This document shows, one piece after another, positions 11,456 through 23,155 of a stretch of DNA of 64,000 bases. The notes beneath the pieces were generated by a model that searched no databases, had not been told where the DNA came from, and was given only the letters and a program-made list of their open reading frames with translations. Position numbers and translations under genes: made by a program. This DNA comes from Gigaspora margarita (Eukaryota; Glomeromycota; Glomeromycetes; Diversisporales; Gigasporaceae): the NCBI GenBank assembly GCA_009809945.1, contig WTPW01001116.1, forward strand, positions 1 to 64,000, written 5' to 3'. Positions within the stretch are counted from its first letter, which is position 1. Every line of letters begins with the position of its first letter.

Positions 11456-11760
11456 GCATGAAAAAATTCTGTGCCAGGTTTTGTCGATCATGTGGTGCAG
11501 CAAAATTCTTTAAAGTTCGATTATATTAGGGTTAGGGTTAGGGTCGTGTGTCAGATAGAGAGTCTACATAGTAAAACTGCCCAACGAAAATTTTTGTTAG
11601 TACGCTAAAGGCGGTTTCTTATGCAAAATTTCACAAAACGAACGTTTATTTTGAAATTTCCTGATCATGTTACGTTACACCTGATCTTTAAAATCTGATT
11701 TGTGGATCAGGAGAACTGTGCCACATGATCGACAAAACCTGGCACAGAATTTTTGTATGC
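11456..11760. mobile_element. Mutator-type MITE with telomere-like core
   Basis: Inverted ends share AAAAATTCTGTGCCAGG then TTTTGTCGATCATGTGG, about 34 bp nearly perfect. The flanks are TAATAAAAT (11447-11455) and TCATAAAAT (11761-11769), a 9-bp target duplication with one mismatch. The core contains TTAGGGTTAGGGTTAGGG (about 11526-11544) and CCTGATCATGTTACGTTACAC, the latter shared with the MITE at 49.8 kb. Confidence 0.7.
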
Positions 11761-11859
11761 TCATAAAATACTAAATGATCTCACGTTTGAACCAACCTTA
11801 TGTTTGTTCCTCACAATTAATATTATACTTACTTAACTAGTTAATATCAAATAACGAAT

Positions 11860-14363
11860 ATGTCAACTAAAAAATGTAACAATTGTGACAAAGATAAAGA
11901 TCTTGAGGAATTTCGTAAAAATGATAAAATTTTAACCTGGTGCCAATTATGTAGAGATAGATGAACAGACCGACTTAAAAACAAAGTAGAAGATGAGACT
12001 ATAATTGACTATTCGAATATTAGTGAATTCATATACAATTCATTAATTTCTCTTGAAAATATTAATGAATTCTATAAAAATGATGATGTGGAATTAGCTA
12101 TTGATTTTGATATTGAGTTGAGTTCTGTAATTGATATTATATTAAATGAAAATGATGAAAATTTTGTAGAAGATGAAAAACTCTACCTTGAAGTTGTTCG
12201 ACATATAATAAAATTTATCGAAGAAGAAGATGGATATAGATGGATATATAAGGATAAAAATTCAAAAAAGAATTCATTGTTAGTAATCTATCACTGTAAT
12301 TGCCACATTGATCGTGCAAAACGACAAGTAAAACATCCAAATCCAGAATCTCAAAGAGATTGAACAATATAATTGTGAAGGGACTGTAAAGATTGAAGTT
12401 TGTGCTTCTTTAAATTTAATTAAAATTAAATATTCCCATTTAATACTACATTCACATTGTATTAATATTGCAACATCTTTAGAAATTCGGGAGTTTATTA
12501 AAAATAATATTAATTACTTGGTCCAGAATTGTATCATCAAATCAAAGCAAAACAACTTAACGGACATAAAAATTTTACTATTCAACAAACTTACTTTTGG
12601 TGGTCAAAGGAATCTCAAGGAATATATTAACATAATTCAGATCCTTAAATTTCTGCAAAATTATTGTTAGCTGAATTCAATCAAGAAATTATTGTTGCCT
12701 TATCTATACCGACACCTGCACTTGGATTTCTTACTGCTCTTTTTTATAAACTTCCACACAATAATTTTAGTGCTGTATTAGTTAATGCAACTTTTGGAAC
12801 TAATAAAATGGGATGGGAGTTATATGCACTTATGGGCGTAATTGATGGAACTGGATTCCATTAAGTTATCTTTTAATAGCTGCAGAGAAAAATCGAAATA
12901 TAACAGCCATTTTATCTCAATGGATGTATGCACTTAAATGAAGACAATTGGCTAATTTTCCTTATATTTTAATGGATAAGGATTTTTTGTGAAATAAATG
13001 CAGCTCAAAAAGTATGGCCAGATACACGATTATAATTGTGTTTTTGGCATGTTGTACATGCAATAAAACAAAGAATTGCATCACGCAAACCAATTTTGGA
13101 TAAATATGATCCAATTATTGCACACAGGGAATGTTCAGCTATTGATCTTTACTGGAAAGGGTTAACAATGATAATACTATGCATTGTCCATTAGAGCTTC
13201 GTAATCAAGTTATTAATCTAGTTGAATTACACTTTAGTCAGCACATATTATTGCCAAAATCTAATGGTGAATTTTATGTAAATCAACAGGCTATATGGAA
13301 CGAATGTGTAGATGAAATGATGTCTTTTTGCAAAGAGAATAATTTGATTAATCTTTGGATATATTTCTGGAATCAATGGTATTGTCAAAAAAGATGGGTT
13401 TGTGGGCACGAGCTGCAGATAGTGAAATTTGTCACATTAAAACAACGATGATTGTAGAGTCACATTGGTGACTTATAAAACGTGACCATCTTTACAAATT
13501 TTACAAACCACAAATAGATCATCTTTGCTATATCTTAATAACAGAGTTATTAATCAGCAATTATACTGACTTCATTTATTACAGCAAGGCCGCTATTCAG
13601 TACCTTGGAGAAAAGAATTCAAACAAGAATGAAAGAAACTAGAAAAAAAAGAATCATTATCTGATAATTTGTATTTTACAAATACAAATCAATGGACTTG
13701 TACATGTATAGCATATATGAAGAATCGATTTTTTTTGTGTAAACACTTGGTTAATTCGATTAGTAAAGTTCATTTAACCTTTTTTAAAAAAGTATTATAT
13801 ATCTATTTATTTTATTTTATTATCGTTAAATACAACCAATAATTGTAGTTTTACTTGTTTATTTTTAGGTTCAGAGAAATGGAAATTATCCACTAATTTC
13901 CACATATGATGGTGAATTTATAAATGTATTTCATTTTTTTAATTCAGAAGCCTATAAGGTTCCAAATATTTTACCAATTAAAGAATCAATAATTGAATAC
14001 GAGGATGAATATATTGTAGAAGACAATGATGATAATGAGTATAAAGCATACGAACAATATATAAACGATTTAAATGAGATTTTAATTAAGGTAAATTAGT
14101 TATAACAATGCATAACAATTATATAATTATGTAAAATAATTTTTTACCTTTAAAAGGTTAAAAACTTGATTGCTCAATCACGAGAAAAAGCTAAAGGCCA
14201 TTTATGGTTACAAAACATTCGTTCAAATTTTAAGCCGCTTGAAAAAATGATTATAGATATTGAAAAACTTGAAAATCGGCGTACAACACCTAAAACATCA
14301 AAAGATTTAATCGTAATACAACATATTGGCTATAAAGATTTAATTTTTTTTCTTTTTATATAG
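11860..14363 (+). pseudogene. Decayed MULE-family DNA transposase
   Basis: The frame starts at ATG 11860 with CNNCDKDKDLEEF and CQLCRDR, a zinc-ribbon-like start. Then comes a FLYWCH/FAR1-like region (YHCNCHIDRAKRQ, about 12290-12330). The MULE transposase core follows: VLVNATFGTNKMGW near 12775, then DKDF-CEINAAQKVWPDTR and LCFWHVVHAIKQRIASR (about 12975-13085). A SWIM zinc finger lies at about 13690-13750 (WTCTCIAYMKNRFFLCKHL), and a C-terminal RREKAK-like tail follows an apparent intron. It is inactive. In-frame TGA codons occur at 11962, 12361 and 12939, and a TAA replaces a likely glutamine before LCFWH. There are also several 1-nt frameshifts, including an extra T in the run before CEINAAQ. 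Terminal repeats of the parent element were not identified. Confidence 0.85.
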
Positions 14364-14744
14364 CATTTTTTAATAGAACTTTTATGATTCATTGTTTTTA
14401 ACATGAAATCTGCTATATGATTAAGATTTAGAAAACAGCTAGAGTAATAACTAGATAGTAAACTTTAGCAAGTTTTTTGTAAAATTTTAAATTTTTTTAT
14501 ATGTATTAATAAAAATTTCCATTACTTTAAAATGATATTGTATGTTTATTATAAATCTAATCTAGCTATTGTTATTTTCGGATTTTGATATACTTGCAAA
14601 GTTTGTAAGACTATTTTTTATCTTATCAGTTAACTTTTATTAATCGTTCCAGAGTTTATAAGAACGACTATATAAATATAATGGAGATATTGAATTTTTG
14701 TCAGTATGTACGGATTTAAAATGTATAGTATGGACGAGATTGCT

Positions 14745-14985
14745 TAAAAATATATTATTTAATTTTGAATGTTATGTTCGTACGGGATGCATCTTACAAA
14801 AAAGCTTCAAACTTTTTTCTAACCTCGAGAAAAATGACCAAAAGCTTAGGCAATGGAATTGAACTAGAAGAAATAATTGCAAAATATGGAGCAGATCTAA
14901 GATGATCATTTTGTGTAACTGATCGTGTGTAACCCTACATTTTTTCAGAAGAATGCTAGAGTAGTCCATCACATGGTGCGGTAAA
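14745..14985. repeat. Dispersed repeat copy 2
   Basis: Same modules and order as 10700-11172, here without the hAT MITE but with an extra segment of about 107 bp (14786-14893). It ends AATGCTAGAGTAGTCC. The recurrent terminal GGTAGTCC also appears at the end of the MITE near 50059. Confidence 0.7.
14786..14904 (+). pseudogene. Class I aminoacyl-tRNA synthetase KMSKS fragment
   Basis: An open stretch encodes RKMTKSLGNGIELEEIIAK then YGADLR before a TGA at 14902. This matches the signature KMSKSLGN-x-I-(x3)-EIIxKYGAD-x-LR around the ATP-binding KMSKS loop of the Ile/Val/Leu-type class I synthetases. Only about 40 codons remain, with no HIGH motif nearby, so it is a captured or leftover fragment. 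It lies inside a dispersed repeat whose other copy in the window lacks it. The exact synthetase cannot be named from so short a piece. Confidence 0.6.
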
Positions 14986-15245
14986 TAAATATACCCTTAT
15001 TTTAATTAATTTTGTACAACAAGGTTTGAGTGATACAGAATGCAGATGCAGTGAGTAATTTATTAGTTAAGTAAAATGCGTTTTGAGTTACAGGGTGGTA
15101 GGTCAAGTGATTTAGAAGTTTGGAAGGTTTTTAAAAGGGTAATTTGGAATGCCTCGTGATAGATTGAGTATGTTAATTTAAATGAAGAAGTAGTATTAGG
15201 TTATAGTGTATATAGAGTCAGTATTATATATTTAAGGTTCGATTA

Positions 15246-16155
15246 ATTATTGGTAATTTCATTAAGCATGATACACTATCCTGATACATTTTAAATTAAA
15301 TACAATAACCCAAATTTTTACATATTAATAAGCAATCAAAAAAATATAATTATACCTGAGTATTTATATAACATATTTGTAAAAAAAATTTTTATGATTT
15401 CTTGATTTAATATTTTTTTAAAAAAATTCAAATTTGGTTAATTTTTTAAAAAAAATTAATAAAAAACTAAAAAATTTTAGTTTTTTAAAGATTAACTAAT
15501 TAAAATTATGTGTTGCTTTGTGCTACTACGCATGTAACTTGGTGTAACAATTGCAAAAAAGTCTGTAAAATTTTATCTGAGATTATTACATTAAAAAACG
15601 AAATATAATATTAAACAAAGTGCTAATTTTCTTGTGTAACATTACTACTTTAATAATACATAAATTTCAAAAATCTATTCAATTTAGATGTATTAACTAC
15701 CAAAATGATCCACTCAATGAGAGGATTCTAATGAATCTAAAATCATCCAGAAAATATCACGTGATCATGAGATCGGTAAATATTTATATACAATATAAAT
15801 CTTTGCCGATCTCGTGATCACGTGATCGTTTCTGTATGGTTTTAGATTCTTTAGAATCCTCTCATTGAGAGAATCATTTTGGTAGTTAAATCATCTAAAT
15901 TGAATCAGTGGATCAAAAGTTATATATTTTTAAGATTTATATAATAATTTAATCTAAAAATTCAATAATTAAGATTTTAAAAAGAATTAACTAAACTATA
16001 TTTTATATATTTTTATTATTTTAAATTATGATATATTTAATCCCAAAAGCTTAGTCTTAAAAAGCAATAATTAGTTAAAATATTAATTATAAAAATTTTT
16101 AATATGTTATATTAATATATGATGTATCAGAAGTGATGAAATTACCAATAATTGA
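15246..16155. mobile_element. Nested foldback element, about 0.9 kb
   Basis: Outer inverted ends are ATTATTGGTAATTTCAT...CTGATACAT (15246-15290) and its inverse at about 16120-16155. Inside is a second, stronger hairpin (about 15676-15905): CAATTTAGATG, CTACCAAAATGAT, CAATGAGAGGATTCTAA, ATCACGTGATCATGAGATCGG and their inverses. The rest is AT-rich and non-coding. No clean target duplication was found. Confidence 0.65.
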
Positions 16156-18292
16156 GTAAAGATTATCGATATGATAGGTTTGAAGGGGATAGGGATGGGA
16201 TAGTTAGTTGTACGTTTGACGTAAGGTGAAAAAAAGTGAAAGGGGTAATATAGTAATAATTTAGCATACCGATTTATTTTTGTGGGTAAAAAAAAAGATA
16301 TGGAAAGGAAATAGAAAGTTGAAGAGTGCAGTTTGAGGAAGAATTTAAACCTGCGTAAAAGAAGAAAAAAGAGAAAATATGAATAAAAAATGGTTGAATC
16401 AATTTTGGTGTGTTAATTAAAAATGATAGGAATGAAACTTTAGATATAGTAAATATCATTCTAACCTTGTGTACTCTAAAGTTAAGGCCTAACTCCAAAT
16501 TTTATTTCACGCACTTAGTTTATTTATAAAATTGGGATTCGTATTAATGTATAATAAAATGCAATGGAGTTTCGAATTTAGATGTGGTTATTTGTTTATG
16601 AAACACCTATTTCTCAAAATATTTATTATTGCTATTTTTGTAGTAGAAGTAGAAATGGTAATACAAATATGTATAAATTTGATATGTGATAAAGTAACAG
16701 AAAGGATATAATTATTTTTGTGTGACTTTAATAATAGGAAAGTAGCGATTTGATGTGGAATTGCTGCAGTGCTTAATGAGCTGCAATAAATTATCAGCCC
16801 CTTTACCTGTTATGTAAAATTTTTATAGTTGGATATTTTTATGCTAAAAAAATATATATTGATTTATAAACGATTAATGTGAATGTATGAAACTCTCTCT
16901 TTTATTTTTATACTTCTTTATAAGTCAAGCAAAAAATTTCGTTTCTATCATCGAAAAGATAGGGCCTCTGACTAAATGTATTATATAAAGTAATAATATG
17001 ATGCAGGGACTCGTATTAAATGGTCTAGGATCCACGTACTCCCTCCTTTGAAAGCATGTCATATATTTTGTTAGTTTTTTTTTACAGGTATTAAAATTCT
17101 TGAGGGAGATTATAATCGTCTATATACATATTTACTTTGGGCATGATCGTCATCCTCAACGTGGGGCGTGTGTAAGGAGGAAAGTGACACAGACTTCCTA
17201 AACAACTGAACCACACCACAGATAGTGATTTGAATGTATCCACCAAAAAATAAATATATAAATAAAATTTAAATTTAATAATGGTTCTATATTATCATTA
17301 ATGAGTAAAGTTAAGTTTGAACTGAATTGGGTATGTATCAAAGTTTAAATTTTTTAATTTGTGTTAAATTGATGATAGATTGATTATTTCATGTTCTTTG
17401 TAATTGCACTGAATAAATAGGTATTATGTGTAAAGAAGGAGCGATATCTATAGAAGTTAGATAGAAATGGCGATTGAGAAAAATCATAATAGTTAATAAA
17501 TTAAAATTTTATTGTTTATAAAATTTAAGTGTATATTCAATATCTATTAGCAGCGACTTCAAAGTTTATTAATAATGTAGATAATGATAGTAGTTGTCGC
17601 ATTATAGAATATAATTGATTAATGGATAATGAGGTAGTGAGGACGCTGCTATTTAATTTTTAATCAAATATAATTGATTAATAATCTACTCAATGATTGG
17701 TTGATTATATACTTCGAGATTATAAATTATTTGTTTGATTGATTATATTTGATTAAATATAGATAATTGATTTTTGATAGATAAAAAAAAAGTTTTTTAA
17801 TCAATCATTGTTCAACAATTTTTTTGCGGGTAAATTCACTATGAAAAGTTTTTATAAGGTTTTAATTTTATTGTTTTATGTTTCTCAAATGATAGAATTG
17901 GGTCGGTGATGTGTTTTTTTTAGCTTAGATATATGATTCATTTTTTGATAATAATTTGTCTGTGTGTTATTAATTGGTAGTAAAAGGTATATAACAAAGG
18001 TTCAATATATTAGGAAATTTAAAGTGTAATATCAAATCAAGAGTAAAATTTTATAATATAGATTGCCTGATAAGGGTTGATGCAGGGTTAGATGCAATGG
18101 AGGTAGATATAGTGAAAAAGAGGAGGGTTGTATAACAAAAAATTAAAATGTACGTGTATACATACGTAAGAAAAATGTGTGTTCTATGATATCATTATGT
18201 AACAATGGACATTATTTATTTAGTACATACAGAAGAGAAAAAGAGGTAGAGTTTTTTATGTTTTCTTGATATAGTGAAGTTTAAGCAGATAA
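16156..18292. other. Gene-free AT-rich region
   Basis: No supported gene. The 3' end of the Helitron (minus strand) should lie near its right edge, but no CTRR-hairpin terminus could be fixed by eye. Confidence 0.45.
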
Positions 18293-21200
18293 TTAATATA
18301 AGGGTCTGAGTCCATTGGAGTGAATTGAGTATAGTCTTTCATATTCTCTTAGGGCTGCCTTTGGGGTTTTTAAATGTTTAATATCGAAGTTTATTAAGTT
18401 AAGGTTATTCCATGAAGTAGGACAACTCATCGCGACATATGCTTGTCCTTCAGCAAATATGAATTCATCGATGCTAGTTGTTACATGAGGTAAAGTAAGT
18501 CCTTGTACTTTGTGAGTGGTTAGAGCAAATGCATTTTGAAGCAGAAATTGTTTTCGGGAGGCTCTTTTTCCATTGATATAAAAATAGAAAGTTTCTTATT
18601 GAACGATTATTCTAGTAATATCAGAGAAAGTAGGAAAGGTAACTTCAATGTTATTATTATCAATGAGTTTTGTTATGATTCCTATAGAGCCATTGCATAT
18701 GTTGTCGTTAAAAAGCTTATTATTTAGAAACATAACTCGGGCTCCTTCTTGGATATGTACGGAAGTAGATAAGTTAGTTAGATAATTGAATTGTGTAAAA
18801 GAGTGATTGTAATCTAGAGGTTCGAAGTCAATGGTATCATTAGCTAAAGAGATTAATGGTTCTGATAAGGTTTCATCAAAGGGAAGGTAGGTACAGAGAA
18901 GTTTGTTAATATTCTGTGCTTCTTGTCTTGTGCCTACAATGTGTGTAGTAGCATAAAACTGAGAAGGGTTGTTATCAGCAGTAGTATGTGATTGAATGAT
19001 GGCAATAGATCTGTCTGATAATTTTCTAATTCTAATTTCTTGAAGGATGTTATAGAATTCAAGATCTTCACATTGTCTTTGTGGTACAGTTAGGAAAAGA
19101 GGAAAGAAGGGAATCCAAGCAGGAGATTTAAAGACATATTTTGGTTTAACGGGTGGTAGCTGAGCCAGATCACCAACTACCAGAATAGGTATTCCACCAA
19201 ATATCAAATTATTATTGTGGATTCTTGCAAATGTATCACTAGTGAAAGTAAAAAGGTCACCATCTATCATTGATATTTCTTCTATTATTATATATTCAAT
19301 TTTTTTCAGGTTAGCTTCATCTTCATCATTGAAGTGGATTAAGGTCTCATAGTGACCATCATTGAAGCAAATTTTTAATGCAGAATGTAATGTCTTGCCA
19401 CCAACGTTGTGTGCAGCCACACCAGTAGATGCAAGAAGAAGGTAATTTATATTTTTTGTTTATAAAAACAATAGTATTTGAAGCAATAGGAAACTTTTGC
19501 CCGTTCTAGCAGATCCTGTAAGAAAAAAGCAGGGATATTTTCCAGAAGATGATGGACCCCAAATATTGCATATTGTAGAGTATACCTTGTATTGTTCATT
19601 GTCTAGAGTTAAAGAGGAGTGGGAGTTAAGTTGGGGATGATGTTTTTGTAAAGATAGGAATTAGTTGAACATTAAATCTGATAAGTCATGATTTTTTAAG
19701 TCTTGTAATAGGGAATTTAAAATAGAAGTATATGATTCTGATATGCAAGTTTTTTGATATAGGAAACTATTTCGTTGAGCCTCTGTCTCTTGTCTGACCT
19801 TAAAGGGAAAGCAGCTTCAAAACGTTCTTTATATGTATTAAATCCCACAAGTAGATCTTGTTCGGAACTTGCAGGAAATTTGAATATAAGATGTTGAAAA
19901 AAAAGGGTTTCCCATTTTCTATTCTATAGGAAGCAAATCGTAAAAGGATAGAGTTTTTTCTTTGGATTACTAGTCTGTTTTTGCGGTCATGGGCATGAAG
20001 TAATGTTGAGTTTCGACCTGGTTGTCTAGATCCAATTGTGTATTGACGAAAATAGTCAGGGTAAGTAATGGAGTTAAAGATTTCTGTATCAGGACGGTCA
20101 AAGTATTTGTCAATAGCGTCATCCCAGTAAGGAAGCTCATCTTCAGTATTATCATCTCCTGTGTCATTTAGATGATTGAGTAAATGAACAGGTTTAACTG
20201 ATATTGGTCTGAGTTCAGAGGGTGCAGAAGGAAGATAAATTACAGAAACTGAACATCTGGTTAAGGGATATTGTAGGAGAAGGACCATAAGCTCCATAGC
20301 ACCTAGTCGACGGGACATAATATGTTTTCTGTAATCATCATGTTCATCTATATCAAAAAGCTCCGAGGGCTCTGCCTTTGTTACATATTTAGTTATATAT
20401 TTTGCAAAGCCATTGGATGTTATATATTGAAAATTAATATGTCCTCTCCATATAAGAAGGGTTTCGGGATGATAAAAAATGACCATTCTGTCTTGCTTTT
20501 TGGTGCGTCGGTATATAAAATGGAAATGATTTGGAGAACAGTAGGTATAATTAGAGAGGGGTTGAAGAAAACCTTTGGAACATTGTTCATTAGTATAATC
20601 TAGTGGCCTGCATCTGAGGTCACAGTGATGAATTTGAAAAGTTGTAACTAATTGATATAGGTCGGGTTCAAGGTTAGGGTCAGGGATGTCAGCACGAATT
20701 GTGTTTAAGGTGATTAATTCAGGAATTTTTTTCTTAGTATAGGCAAATCCATGTGTATGTATTGTTCCTCTGTTCTGAAATTCATCACGTTTGAAAAAAT
20801 GTTTCCACTTGCCCCATCGTACTATATTTGGATTTTTTCATAGTTTATTCCTTATATTGTTCAAATAGTTACGATAGAACATATAAGCATGTAGAGGACG
20901 ATTGGAAGGTAAGGGATCATAATTATCGGTTGAGAGCAGGATTGTTTGGAGATGGGGCCATTTGGCTTCAGCTATTGTTGTTGTATAAAAAAGCTGAGGG
21001 AGACCATAGGAATGTATCATGGTATTAACTTGCTGTTGTTTTTTTTTAAAAAAGGGAGCAGCAGTTCGAAGGTAAAAGGGTATTGTTGTAGTTATTGACT
21101 CATCAATAATAGGTCGATTATTATACGAGCTTGTAGCAATTAGATCAGTTCTTGTGGAATAATATTCTCGATTAACAGATCGGGTAGAAAGCAGACGGTG

Positions 21201-22496
21201 TTGGTTTTGAAAGTGACATTTTTTTTCCAGAGTTAAATAGGACCAGTGAGGCCAGTACCAATGTAAACGAAAACGTGGGTCTGGACATAACATTCTTAGT
21301 TTAATGTATTTTCCGTAGGAGTCAATAGAGGGTTGAAGGTTTAGATGTTTTTTCATATCTTCTTAATGGCCTCTGCCATTAGGAAAAAGGTCAGAAAAAA
21401 TCAGTGCTTCTAGATCCGGGTTGTTAAAAAGGATTGAAAGGTTAATGTTATCATTAGTAGGTAAAGAAGCAGCAATTAATCTGGAACTGTGCGCATCCTG
21501 ATCATGAATTTTATGTGAAAATGGAAGATTTGGAATAACTAAGTCAGGTGGGCATGGTATTTCATCAGGAAGTTGGCTATGATATATATTAAATGAAGAA
21601 TCTGTAGAAATGGATTGCCTAGCTAAAGGCAAAGGTATGGGTATAGGTAATTCAGGTTGGAAAGGTGCTGTTACTAGATTAGAATGGTATTGTTTAATGA
21701 GATCATTATTTTGTTTTAGCCATTCAGAAGCAGGAATTAAGGTGGGATGAAACCAAGAAGGAGGTACATTAGCATTTAGATAGGCACCGATTGAGCCAGA
21801 ATATATTTGAAGGGATCTGTAATTATGAGTAATTCCTATCAGGCCATCTAGATGGCGATAATTAGAATAATGGTTTGTTCCTGGGGCTTTATCCAAAGAG
21901 CAATTCATATGAATTGGTGAAAGGTATCTTCTATGAATCATGGGAACATTTTGGATTTCCGGAGGGATTGAAGGTAATATAGGTGGAATGCGTCTTGTAT
22001 TTTGTCGTTTGCATCCACTACAGACAGCAATTTGGGTAATATTTTGTCTGTTTACTCGTGTATGCACAGGAATATTAAAGACAGATAGTAAAGGGTAAGT
22101 TTCATTAATATCATAAGGGATCCACAGGGTAGACGATTTCAATATTAACATTGAACAATAAGCACATGTTATTGAAGGGTAATCTGTTAATATTTTTGTT
22201 TGAAATTGGAATAAAAGTCATTGGAGGTTTGCTCTCTGAGTAAGAGGGGTAGGTTCATTAAAAAAAGTAAAGGTCGAATGCAGTGACGAATGATTATTGT
22301 CAGGAGTAGGTGCATTTGATAAGTTTTGGTTTATTTTATTTCTGTAAAGATAGGATTGGAAAGAAGTATCGTTATGAGAATTAGTAGGTGGATCAGTAGT
22401 ATACTGTGTATCCGATTCAAAAGTAATAAATGGAAAGTCTGAACAGTATAATTTGGCATAGTGTGATGTGTTTTTTTTTATACTTGTAGGTTGCAA
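18293..22496 (-). pseudogene. Decayed Helitron Rep-helicase
   Basis: Essentially one reading frame on the minus strand, cut by stops. From the N-terminus: a Cys-rich region (CSGCKRQNTRR); LFPNGRGH at the domain start; Helitron-like N domain (VNTMIHSYGLPQLFYTTTIAEAKWPHL region, about 21000); Rep domain with the HUH motif HTH at 20751-20759; and the two-tyrosine motif YITKYVTK near 20390. The PIF1-type helicase follows: Walker A GSARTGKS near 19500, IIIEEISMID (motif II), GDLAQLPPV, VPQRQ, GARVMFLNNK, and LTTHKVQGLTLPHV near 18500. Stops include TGA at 22218 and 20838, TAA just before the segment ending at 21356, TAA between Walker A and motif Ia, and TAA near 18596 before KRASRKQF. The length, about 1,400 codons, is normal for the family. 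Catalytic motifs survive, so inactivation is fairly recent. Confidence 0.9.
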
Positions 22497-22757
22497 GTAA
22501 AAAAGAAAAAATTGTTTACAATATGAGCACAGAAACGAATAGGTAATTTATTGTAGTTTATATACAAAAAAGAAATAATAATATTTTTTATTTTATTTTT
22601 TGAGTTAATAAATATATTTGTTTAAATAATATATTTATTAGAAAGGATAAATTACAATCATACGATAAAGAAATAAGTACGATAAAGCAGATTTTAGATA
22701 TCTATGATAAGTGTGCATTTAAAAAGAAAAGAGAATAAGTAAAAGTTATAGCTCTGG

Positions 22758-23010
22758 AGGATAAGTATAAATATTTATATTACGACAGTTTTAATTATAA
22801 ATAATTTAATAGATTTAACTTAATTTAAAAGTCGATTAATTTTTAAATCAATACGATGAGATTAATTAGCATAATATATGATATNAATTTTTGAAAGATA
22901 AGTATAAATATCAGTAGTTTTAATCATAAACAATTTAATAGACTTTATTTAATTTAAAAAGTTAATTAATTTTTAGATTAATACTATAAGTGTATATATA
23001 ATATCAATAT
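22758..23010. repeat. Two-copy tandem repeat, about 130 bp
   Basis: GATAAGTATAAATAT...TTTTAATTATAAA-AATTTAATAGA is followed by TTAATTTTTAAATCAATAC and repeats once, with substitutions. An unread base lies near 22885. Non-coding; sits upstream (5') of the Helitron gene. Confidence 0.6.
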
Positions 23011-23155
23011 TTTATTATTTGAAATAAACAATCATATATATTACAGAGTAGCAAATGATTGGTAAGCAAATTTAATAAAATCGTCATAATATATAAAAAC
23101 ATTTTTTAATTTTTGAAATAACTTCAGGAATTGAGAAATTAACTGATAATCTAGT

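Noticed and set aside
11526-11544. TTAGGG repeats as a chromosome end
   Set aside because: Only two to three units, inside a MITE in the middle of the window, with similar short strings elsewhere.
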